Made by a program: the position numbers and the translations under genes | The notes under the pieces: generated by a model | What the model was told of the DNA's origin: nothing | What the model saw: only the letters and a program-made list of their open reading frames with translations | Database searches by the model: none | Shown: positions 1 to 5,225 of the stretch, piece by piece | Layout: every line of letters begins with the position of its first letter | Numbering within the stretch: the stretch's first letter is position 1 | Origin: Melaminivora alkalimesophila | GTDB lineage: Bacteria > Pseudomonadota > Gammaproteobacteria > Burkholderiales > Burkholderiaceae_C | Direction: 5' to 3' | Assembly: GCF_000282995.1 (NCBI RefSeq) | Contig: NZ_ALEE01000573.1 | Location: 1 to 6,281, forward strand | Length of the DNA: 6,281 nucleotides

Positions 1-146
1 CGGGCGGCGCCTACGCCCATTCGGCCGCCAAGGCGCTGCTCGAGCACACCGAGCTGCCCGCCCCCGAGGTGGTGGCCCGCGCGCTCGCCATCGCTGGCGA
101 GCTGTGCATCTACACCAACATGCACCACACCATCGAAACGCTGTGA
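1..146 (+). CDS. hslV: HslV (ClpQ) peptidase subunit of the HslVU protease, C-terminal part only
   Basis: Partial gene cut by the left window edge: the first complete codon is at position 3, 47 residues are visible, and the TGA stop is at 144-146. The reading [15 protein letters not shown] followed by [18 protein letters not shown] matches the conserved C-terminus of HslV; the family usually has ICIYTN followed by HTIEEL. HslV is a cytoplasmic N-terminal-threonine peptidase that forms a double hexameric ring and degrades proteins unfolded by HslU. The catalytic threonine lies upstream and is not visible, so activity cannot be judged here. hslU follows 96 bases downstream on the same strand, the usual partner arrangement. 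Identification is confident because of both the C-terminal signature and the neighbour. Confidence 0.95.
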   Translation, partial: GGAYAHSAAKALLEHTELPAPEVVARALAIAGELCIYTNMHHTIETL

Positions 147-155
147 GCGCCGCGC

Positions 156-175
156 CACCCGGCTGCGCCCGGGTG
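156..175 (+). other. GC-rich hairpin in the hslV-hslU gap
   Basis: A perfect 7-base inverted repeat, CACCCGG at 156-162 and CCGGGTG at 169-175, with a 6-base loop, begins 9 bases after the hslV stop codon. No T-run follows, so it is not a canonical intrinsic terminator. It could lower hslU expression relative to hslV, or protect the hslV mRNA end. In such GC-rich DNA a stem of this size can also arise by chance. Confidence 0.35.
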
Positions 176-242
176 CCCACGGCCTCGAGCGGCTCGCCCT
201 CCCCGTCCTCTTGAATCCCCGCTTTCCGCGGCAGGCTGCAGC

Positions 243-1559
243 ATGTCCTCCATGACCCCCCAGGAAATCGTCTCCGAGCTCGACCGCCACATCGTCGGCC
301 AGACCCCCGCCAAGCGCGCCGTCGCCATCGCCCTGCGCAACCGCTGGCGCCGCCAGCAGGTCGAGCCCGCCCTGCGCCACGAGATCACGCCCAAGAACAT
401 CCTGATGATCGGCCCGACCGGCGTCGGCAAGACCGAGATCGCGCGCCGCCTGGCGCGGCTGGCGGACGCGCCCTTCATCAAGGTCGAGGCGACCAAGTTC
501 ACCGAGGTCGGCTATGTCGGCAAGGACGTGGACTCGATCGTGCGTGACCTGGTGGAGGTCGCGGTCAAGCAGACGCGCGAGGCCGAGATGAAGAAAGTGC
601 GCCTGCGCGCCGAGGACGCCGCCGAGGAGCGCATCCTGGACGCGCTGGTGCCGCCGCCGCGCTCGGGCGAGGCGGCCGGCGAGGGCACGGCCCGCCAGGT
701 GTTTCGCAAGAAGCTGCGCGAGGGCGGGTTGGACGACCGCGAGATCGACATCGAGGTGCTGGAGGCGCGGCCGCAGATGGAGATCCTCGGCCCGCAGGGC
801 ATGGAGGAGATGGCCGAGCAGCTGCGCAGCATGTTCAGCCAGATGGGCCAGGAGCGCCGCCGCACGCGCAAGCTGCGGATCGCCGAGGCGCTGCGCCTGC
901 TCACCGACGAGGAGGCGGCCAAGCTGGTGAACGAGGAGGAGGTGCGCGCCCGGGCGCTACAGAACGCCGAGCAGAACGGCATCGTCTTCATCGACGAGAT
1001 CGACAAGGTCGCGTCGCGCCACGAGAGCGGCGGCGCCGAGGTCTCGCGCCAGGGCGTGCAGCGCGACCTGCTGCCGCTGGTGGAGGGCACGTCCGTGTCG
1101 ACCAAGTACGGGATCGTCAAGACCGACCACATCCTGTTCATCGCCTCGGGGGCCTTTCACCTGGCCAAGCCGAGCGACCTGATCCCCGAGCTGCAGGGGC
1201 GCTTTCCCATCCGCGTCGAGCTCGGCTCGCTGTCGGTGGAGGACTTCCAGGCGATCCTGATGCAGACCGACGCCTCGCTGGTGCGCCAGTACCAGGCGCT
1301 GCTGGCGACCGAGGGCGTGCAACTGGAGTTCACCCCCGAAGGCATCCGCCGCCTCGCGCACATCGCCCACCAGGTGAACGAGCGCACCGAGAACATCGGC
1401 GCGCGCCGGCTGGCCACCGTCATGGAGCGGCTGCTCGACGAGGTCAGCTTCGATGCGGCGCGCCTGTCGGGCCAGCGCGTGGTGGTCGACGAGGCCTTCG
1501 TGGACCAGCGGCTGGACGGCCTCAGCCAGGACGAGGACCTCTCGCGATACATCCTGTGA
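243..1559 (+). CDS. hslU: HslU (ClpY) AAA+ ATPase, unfoldase subunit of the HslVU protease
   Basis: A 438-residue protein, close to the roughly 443 usual for the family. HslU forms a hexameric ring that uses ATP to unfold substrates and thread them into HslV in the cytoplasm. Visible motifs in order: N-terminal [16 protein letters not shown]; Walker A GPTGVGKT at residues 57-64; pore loop GYVG at 90-93; a charged, variable I-domain at about 110-235; Walker B IVFIDEID at 247-254; ELQGR with the likely arginine finger R320; sensor-2 GARRL at 386-390; and the C-terminal tail DEDLSRYIL, the part known to insert into HslV. No key residue is missing. The start at 243 has only a weak upstream GCAGG (231-235, 7 bases away). 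The alternative ATG at 255 has no better site, and the MSSM start fits relatives from memory. The TGA stop lies inside an inverted repeat. Confidence 0.97.
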   Translation: MSSMTPQEIVSELDRHIVGQTPAKRAVAIALRNRWRRQQVEPALRHEITPKNILMIGPTGVGKTEIARRLARLADAPFIKVEATKFTEVGYVGKDVDSIVRDLVEVAVKQTREAEMKKVRLRAEDAAEERILDALVPPPRSGEAAGEGTARQVFRKKLREGGLDDREIDIEVLEARPQMEILGPQGMEEMAEQLRSMFSQMGQERRRTRKLRIAEALRLLTDEEAAKLVNEEEVRARALQNAEQNGIVFIDEIDKVASRHESGGAEVSRQGVQRDLLPLVEGTSVSTKYGIVKTDHILFIASGAFHLAKPSDLIPELQGRFPIRVELGSLSVEDFQAILMQTDASLVRQYQALLATEGVQLEFTPEGIRRLAHIAHQVNERTENIGARRLATVMERLLDEVSFDAARLSGQRVVVDEAFVDQRLDGLSQDEDLSRYIL

Positions 1560-1565
1560 TGTATC
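1546..1565 (+). other. Inverted repeat spanning the hslU stop codon
   Basis: GATACATC at 1546-1553 and GATGTATC at 1558-1565 form a perfect 8-base stem around a CTGT loop. The TGA stop of hslU (1557-1559) starts at the last loop base. Beyond one mismatch (1545/1566) two more pairs can form (1544-1567 and 1543-1568). No T-run follows, so it is not a textbook intrinsic terminator. It may be an mRNA 3' stabilising structure, a weak terminator or a protein-binding dyad. Confidence 0.4.
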
Positions 1566-1620
1566 ACGGCGTACCCCGCCGCGCCTCATAAAACACTTGC
1601 ACAGCGACCGCTAAGTTGGC

Positions 1621-1648
1621 GGATGACAAAGGTTTTCTTTGTCGATCC
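1621..1648. other. Bulged inverted repeat in the hslU-mraZ gap
   Basis: GACAAAG at 1625-1631 pairs perfectly with CTTTGTC at 1637-1643 around a GTTTT loop. GGAT at 1621-1624 then pairs with ATCC at 1645-1648, leaving only G1644 bulged, for 11 pairs in total. It starts 61 bases after the hslU stop and lies about 60 bases upstream of the proposed mraZ promoter -35. There is no T-run after the stem. It could be the 3' end structure of the hslVU transcript, or a dyad operator for a regulator acting on the dcw promoter. I do not recognise it as a known site. Confidence 0.45.
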
Positions 1649-1692
1649 AGCCTGCACTTGCGGTTTTAAGTCGTTGATTTCATTGGCAATGT

Positions 1693-1717
1693 CCGGCCCG
1701 TGCCGGCCTTGCCGGCC
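1693..1717. repeat. Three CCGGCC copies just upstream of the mraZ promoter
   Basis: CCGGCC occurs at 1693-1698, 1703-1708 and 1712-1717, at steps of 10 and 9 bases; the last copy overlaps the proposed -35 hexamer. A fourth copy lies in the mraZ leader at 1796-1801. The near-helical spacing is notable, but the unit is short and common in GC-rich DNA, so a function is unproven. Confidence 0.4.
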
Positions 1718-1736
1718 CTTCTTTTCCTGCTACAGT
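1709..1736 (+). promoter_or_regulatory. Probable sigma-70 promoter of the mraZ/dcw operon
   Basis: A -35-like TTGCCG (1709-1714) is separated by 16 bases from a -10-like TACAGT (1731-1736). TG at 1728-1729 makes this an extended -10 element, which compensates for the short spacer and the imperfect -35. Transcription would start near 1743, giving a leader of about 85 bases before the mraZ GTG. This is the best promoter I could find in the gap, and the placement is supported by the MraZ-type repeats lying directly over the -10 and the start point, where a repressor would act. The exact start is inferred. Confidence 0.6.
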
Positions 1737-1768
1737 GCAAAAAAGTGCAATGAAGTGGTGGAAAGTGC
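1733..1768 (+). promoter_or_regulatory. Probable MraZ operator: four AGTG-core direct repeats with a 10-base period
   Basis: The repeats read CAGTGC (1733-1738), AAGTGC (1743-1748), AAGTGG (1753-1758) and AAGTGC (1763-1768). The AGTG cores start at 1734, 1744, 1754 and 1764, an exact 10-base period, so all face the same side of the helix. MraZ is known to bind short direct repeats with 5-base spacers upstream of its own gene: TGGGN units in E. coli and AAAGTG-like units in Mollicutes. Here the first repeat overlaps the -10 hexamer and the second covers the predicted transcription start, so binding should repress the operon. The array ends 59 bases before the mraZ start codon. Confidence 0.75.
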
Positions 1769-1811
1769 CGCCCACCCATGCTTTTCCGTGCCGGGCCGGC
1801 CAAACCTGACC

Positions 1812-1817
1812 GAGGGG
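1812..1817 (+). promoter_or_regulatory. Ribosome binding site supporting the GTG start of mraZ
   Basis: GAGGGG lies 10 bases upstream of the GTG at 1828-1830. No ATG in the mraZ frame lies nearby, and the conserved family N-terminus FQGAS begins directly after this GTG, so the purine-rich site decides the start. Confidence 0.65.
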
Positions 1818-1827
1818 TCCAATTTCC

Positions 1828-2244
1828 GTGTTTCAAGGGGCGTCATCGCTGAGTCTGGATGCCAAGGGGCGGCTGTCCGTGCCGACCCGGCACCGCGGCG
1901 CCCTGGGCGGCGAGCTCACGCTCACCAAGCACCCGGAAGGCTGCCTGATGGTCTTCCCGCGCGCGGAGTGGGAGCGCTTTCGCGAGCGCATCGCGCAGCT
2001 GCCCCTGTCGGCCCAGTGGTGGAAGCGCATCTTCCTGGGCAACGCCATGGACGTGGAGGTGGACGGCACGGGCCGCGTGCTGGTCTCGCCGGAGCTGCGC
2101 GCCGCCGCGGGCCTGGCCAAGGAGGTGGTGCTGCTGGGCATGGGCACGCACCTGGAGCTGTGGGACCGGGCCACCTACGAGGCCAAGGAGGCAGAGGCCA
2201 TGCAGGCCCAGATGCCCGACGTCCTCAAGGATTTCTCTTTCTGA
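1828..2244 (+). CDS. mraZ: MraZ, transcriptional regulator of the dcw cluster
   Basis: A 138-residue protein with the usual MraZ layout: two SpoVT/AbrB-like halves, each carrying the signature DxxGR. The first is DAKGR at residues 11-15, followed by LSVPTRHR; the second is DGTGR at 79-83, followed by VLVSPELR. The C-terminus has the typical [15 protein letters not shown] helix. MraZ proteins assemble into rings (octamers or larger) and bind repeated DNA boxes ahead of their own gene, in E. coli repressing the dcw operon. The four 10-base-spaced repeats at 1733-1768 are the expected target, so autoregulation is likely. The start is GTG with GAGGGG upstream; the N-terminus [14 protein letters not shown] fits relatives well. 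rsmH follows after 13 bases, as in most dcw clusters. The protein looks intact. Confidence 0.95.
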   Translation: MFQGASSLSLDAKGRLSVPTRHRGALGGELTLTKHPEGCLMVFPRAEWERFRERIAQLPLSAQWWKRIFLGNAMDVEVDGTGRVLVSPELRAAAGLAKEVVLLGMGTHLELWDRATYEAKEAEAMQAQMPDVLKDFSF

Positions 2245-2257
2245 CGGGGCGCTGCGG

Positions 2258-3190
2258 ATGAACGGGCCCCTGGGGCACACCACGGTCTTGCTGGACGAGG
2301 CGGTCGAGGCATTGCTCGGCGGCCCGCTGGGCGCGCGCGGCTGCTTCATCGACGGCACCTTCGGCCGTGGCGGCCACGCGCGGCGGGTTCTGGAGCGGCT
2401 GGATGCGCAGGGCCGGTTGCTGGCCTTCGACCGCGATCCGGAAGCCGTGGCCGAGGCGGCGGCCATCACGGATGCGCGCTTTTCCATCCGCCACGAGGCC
2501 TTCTCGGCACTCAGCGGGTTGCCGGCGGGCAGCGCCAGCGGGGTGCTGCTGGACCTGGGCGTGAGCTCGCCGCAGATCGATGCCGCCGCGCGGGGCTTCA
2601 GCTTCCGCCTGGACGGTCCCCTGGACATGCGCATGGACCCGAGCCGCGGCCCGAGCGCCAGCGAATGGCTGCAGGACGCCGGGCAGGCACAGATAGCGGA
2701 GGTGATACGTGAATACGGCGAGGAGCGGTTTGCTGGCCCCATTGCAAAGGCGATTGTCGCGTGGCGCACGAAGCACGGCCCAATCACGCGAACCGGTGAG
2801 CTGGCCGACATCGTGGCTGGCGCGGTCAAGACCCGCGAGCCGGGACAGAACCCGGCCACGCGCACCTTTCAGGCTGTTCGGATTTTCATCAATGGCGAGC
2901 TGCAGGAGCTGCGCCAGGCGCTAGAGGCGAGCCTGTCGGTGCTGGCGCCGGGCGGGCGGCTGGTGGTCATCAGCTTCCACTCCCTCGAGGACCGCATCGT
3001 CAAGCAGTTCATCGCCCAGCATGCGCGCGCCGCCTACGACCGCCGGGCGCCCTTTGCCCCGCCGGCGCCGACGCTGCTGCGCGCGGTGGCGCGCGTCAAG
3101 CCGGGCGCCGCCGAGGTGGCGGCCAACCCGCGGGCGCGCAGCGCCGTGATGCGCGTCGCCGAGCGCACGCAGGAGGTGCCGGCGACATGA
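2258..3190 (+). CDS. rsmH: RsmH (MraW), 16S rRNA m4C1402 N4-methyltransferase
   Basis: A 310-residue S-adenosylmethionine-dependent methyltransferase that modifies N4 of C1402 in the decoding centre of 16S rRNA. Visible motifs: N-terminal [10 protein letters not shown] (residues 7-16); the SAM-binding loop DGTFGRGGH (32-40); DRDP (58-61); [12 protein letters not shown] (97-108); GPLDMRMDP (120-128); the region [15 protein letters not shown] (152-166); and [18 protein letters not shown] (198-215). [13 protein letters not shown] (239-251) and [11 protein letters not shown] (290-300) follow near the C-terminus. Length is normal. The ATG is 13 bases after mraZ, with GGGG at 2246-2249 as a modest ribosome binding site. 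The last four bases overlap the ftsL start. Codons 144-212 (2687-2893) use A/T at third positions far more often than the rest of the gene, including two ATA codons, which may indicate recombination. Confidence 0.97.
   Translation: MNGPLGHTTVLLDEAVEALLGGPLGARGCFIDGTFGRGGHARRVLERLDAQGRLLAFDRDPEAVAEAAAITDARFSIRHEAFSALSGLPAGSASGVLLDLGVSSPQIDAAARGFSFRLDGPLDMRMDPSRGPSASEWLQDAGQAQIAEVIREYGEERFAGPIAKAIVAWRTKHGPITRTGELADIVAGAVKTREPGQNPATRTFQAVRIFINGELQELRQALEASLSVLAPGGRLVVISFHSLEDRIVKQFIAQHARAAYDRRAPFAPPAPTLLRAVARVKPGAAEVAANPRARSAVMRVAERTQEVPAT
3171..3177 (+). promoter_or_regulatory. Strong ribosome binding site for ftsL
   Basis: AGGAGGT, a full match to the anti-Shine-Dalgarno sequence, lies inside the 3' end of rsmH, 9 bases before the ATG at 3187 and 12 before the second ATG at 3190. 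The spacing favours 3187 as the start. Confidence 0.75.
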
Positions 3191-3477
3191 TGCTGCGCCT
3201 GACCTTCCTGCTGCTGGCGGCCGTGGTGGGCAGCGCCATGCTGCTGGTGCACTCGCAGTACGAGTCGCGCCGGCTCTACACCGAGCTGCACCGCGCCATT
3301 GCCGAGTCGCGCCAGCTGCAGACCGAACACCAGCGCCTGCAGGTGGACAAGCGCGCCCAGGCCACGCCGCTGCGCGTGGAGCGGCTGGCGCGCGACCGCC
3401 TGCAGATGCGCATGGCGACGCCGGCGATCACGCACTACGTGACGGACGATGGCGCCGCGGCGGGAGGGCGTCCATGA
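3187..3477 (+). CDS. ftsL: FtsL, cell division membrane protein
   Basis: A 96-residue small bitopic membrane protein. It has a very short cytoplasmic N-terminus, one hydrophobic segment at about residues 3-21, and a periplasmic part from about 25 that looks like a coiled coil, with L30, A37, L44 and L51 at seven-residue steps. The conserved FtsL ending [16 protein letters not shown] (64-79) matches the family pattern of a basic helix followed by a Leu-x-Met turn. FtsL forms a complex with FtsB and FtsQ in the divisome and helps activate the FtsW-FtsI septal synthase. FtsL sequences are poorly conserved, so position between rsmH and ftsI is strong support. The start overlaps rsmH (ATGA, 3187-3190); a second in-frame ATG follows at once at 3190, and the spacing to AGGAGGT favours the first. 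The end overlaps ftsI. Confidence 0.93.
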   Translation: MMLRLTFLLLAAVVGSAMLLVHSQYESRRLYTELHRAIAESRQLQTEHQRLQVDKRAQATPLRVERLARDRLQMRMATPAITHYVTDDGAAAGGRP

Positions 3478-5225
3478 GGGCCGGCCGCAGCCTGACCTAC
3501 ACCTCCAGCCCGCTGCTGGCCAGCCCCACCCCGGCCTGGCGCAGCCGCTTCATCGTGGTGCTGGTGGCGCTGGGCTTTTGCGCACTGGCGGCGCGCGCCG
3601 CCTACGTGCAGGTGATCGGCAAGGAGTTCTACCAGCGCCAGGGCGAGGTGCGTTTCGCGCGCACGCTCGACCTGCCGGCCAACCGCGGCCGCATCCTCGA
3701 CCGCAACGGCCTGATCCTGGCCTCCAGCGTGCCGGCGGCCAGCATCTGGGCCATCCCCGAGGACGTGGAAGCCGACAGCGCCGAGCTGCAGCCCAAGCTG
3801 CGCGAGCTGGCGCGGCTGCTGGAGGTGCCACTGCCCGGCCTGCTCGCCAAGCTGGCGGACGAGGACAAGACCTTCGTGTGGCTCAAGCGGCAGCTCGACT
3901 GGGACGTGGGGCAGCAGGTCATGGCGCTGGGCATCAAAGGCATCTACCTGCGCAAGGAGTACAAGCGCCAGTACCCCGAGGGCGAGGCGGCGGCGCACGT
4001 GGTGGGCTTCACCAACGTGGAAGACCACGGCCAGGAGGGCGTGGAGCTGGCGTTCGACAAGGAGCTGGCCGGCAAGCCCGGCTCGCGCCGCGTGATCAAG
4101 GACCGCCTGGGCCGGGTGGTCGAGGGCGTGGGCGCCGAGGTGCCCCCGGTGGACGGCCGCGACCTGCAGCTGTCGATCGACAGCAAGGTGCAGTTCTTCG
4201 CCTACCAGAAGCTGCGCGACACCGTCACCCAGCACAAGGCCAAGGGCGGCAGCGTGGTGGTGCTGGACGCGCGCACCGGCGAAGTGCTGGCGCTGGCCAA
4301 CTACCCCAGCTACGTGCCCGACAAGCGGCGCAACCTCACGGGCGAGCAGCTGCGCAACCGCGCGCTGACCGATGTCTTCGAGCCGGGCTCGACCATGAAG
4401 CCGATCACCATCGGGCTGGCGCTGGAGTCGGGCCGGGTGCGCCCGCAGACCCCCGTGGACACGACGCCGGGGCGCCTGACGATCACCGGCTCGACCATCC
4501 ACGACACGCACAACTACGGCCTGCTCACCGTGGAGGGCGTGATCCAGAAGTCCAGCAACGTGGGCACCACCAAGCTGGCGATGCAGCTGCCGGCGCGCGA
4601 GATGTGGGAAACCTTCTCGGCCCTGGGCTTCGGCCAGAAACCACAGATCATGTTTCCCGGCGCGGCCAGCGGGCGCCTGCGGCCCTACAAGAGCTGGCGG
4701 CCGATCGAACAGGCCACCATGAGCTACGGCTACGGCCTGTCGGCCAGCCTGTTCCAGATGGCGCGCTCCTACACCGTGTTCGCCAACGGCGGCAAGGTGA
4801 TCCCCGCCACCATGCTCAAGAGCGAGCAGCCGGCGGTGGGCGTGCCGGTGTTCTCCGAGCGCACGGCCGACCAGGTGCGCAAGATGCTGCAAATGGCGGC
4901 CGGGCCGGGCGGCACGGGCCAGAAGGCGCAGACGGTGGGCTACTCCGTGGGCGGCAAGTCGGGCACGGCGCGCAAGCAGGTCGGCAAAAGCTACGCCGCC
5001 GGCAAGTACCGCGCCTGGTTCACCGGGCTGGCGCCGGTGGACAACCCGCGCATCATCGTCGCCGTGATGGTGGACGAGCCGAGCAACGGCGTGATCTATG
5101 GCGGCGCGGTGGCGGCGCCGGTGTTCAGCGAGGTGGTGCAGCAGACGCTGCGCCTGATGGGCGTGGCGCCGGACATGGCGGTGCAGCCGCTGATCGTGGC
5201 CGATGCCGTGGAGGAGCCGCTGTGA
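3474..5225 (+). CDS. ftsI: FtsI (PBP3), septal peptidoglycan transpeptidase
   Basis: A 583-residue class B penicillin-binding protein that crosslinks septal peptidoglycan with FtsW in the divisome. It has a short cytoplasmic N-terminus, a membrane anchor at about residues 25-45, then the periplasmic dimerisation/pedestal domain with RGRILDRNG (71-79) and YPEGEAAAHVVGF (167-179). The transpeptidase domain runs from about 230. Its three active-site motifs are all present: STMK (306-309, nucleophile S306), SSN (360-362) and KSGT (495-498), nearly the same positions as in E. coli FtsI. The C-terminus has the usual YGGAVAAPVF segment and a short tail. The ATG overlaps ftsL by four bases, with GGGAGGG at 3462-3468 five bases upstream. 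The end overlaps murE by four bases. Nothing suggests mutation or truncation; the motifs alone cannot predict beta-lactam response. Confidence 0.97.
   Translation: MRAGRSLTYTSSPLLASPTPAWRSRFIVVLVALGFCALAARAAYVQVIGKEFYQRQGEVRFARTLDLPANRGRILDRNGLILASSVPAASIWAIPEDVEADSAELQPKLRELARLLEVPLPGLLAKLADEDKTFVWLKRQLDWDVGQQVMALGIKGIYLRKEYKRQYPEGEAAAHVVGFTNVEDHGQEGVELAFDKELAGKPGSRRVIKDRLGRVVEGVGAEVPPVDGRDLQLSIDSKVQFFAYQKLRDTVTQHKAKGGSVVVLDARTGEVLALANYPSYVPDKRRNLTGEQLRNRALTDVFEPGSTMKPITIGLALESGRVRPQTPVDTTPGRLTITGSTIHDTHNYGLLTVEGVIQKSSNVGTTKLAMQLPAREMWETFSALGFGQKPQIMFPGAASGRLRPYKSWRPIEQATMSYGYGLSASLFQMARSYTVFANGGKVIPATMLKSEQPAVGVPVFSERTADQVRKMLQMAAGPGGTGQKAQTVGYSVGGKSGTARKQVGKSYAAGKYRAWFTGLAPVDNPRIIVAVMVDEPSNGVIYGGAVAAPVFSEVVQQTLRLMGVAPDMAVQPLIVADAVEEPL
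5210..5216 (+). promoter_or_regulatory. Ribosome binding site supporting the GTG start of murE
   Basis: GGAGGAG lies at the end of ftsI, 5 bases before the GTG at 5222-5224. That GTG overlaps the ftsI stop as GTGA. The nearby ATG at 5255-5257 is in another frame, so this site decides the murE start and implies translational coupling. Confidence 0.7.

Noticed and set aside
210..215. CTTGAA resembling the -35 element of a heat-shock (sigma-32) promoter ahead of hslU
   Set aside because: No CCCCAT-like -10 element lies at the proper distance (about 13-17 bases) downstream, and hslU is probably transcribed together with hslV.
1567..1581. CGGCG/CGCCG hairpin after hslU as an intrinsic terminator
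   Set aside because: The stem is only 5 pairs with no T-run after it, and it competes with the longer inverted repeat at 1546-1565.
1639..1669. TTGTCG and TTTTAA as a second promoter within the hslU-mraZ gap
   Set aside because: The spacing is 19 bases and the -35 lies inside the bulged inverted repeat; the match is poorer than the extended -10 promoter at 1709-1736.
1808..1819. GACC-GAGG-GGTC mini-hairpin around the mraZ ribosome binding site as a translational switch
   Set aside because: The stem has only four pairs and cannot be extended, so it is too weak to claim without structure or conservation data.
1623..2261. Open frame of 212 codons starting in the hslU-mraZ gap
   Set aside because: It overlaps mraZ in another frame, has no ribosome binding site, and its later part is low-complexity Gly/Ala/Arg typical of off-frame translation of GC-rich DNA.
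3435..4892. Long minus-strand open frame of 485 codons opposite ftsI
   Set aside because: It is antisense to a gene with all active-site motifs intact and is rich in His, Ala, Leu, Gln and Arg, as expected from the complement of GC-biased codons. Similar antisense frames at 957-1589, 1843-2865 and 5096-6106 were rejected for the same reason.
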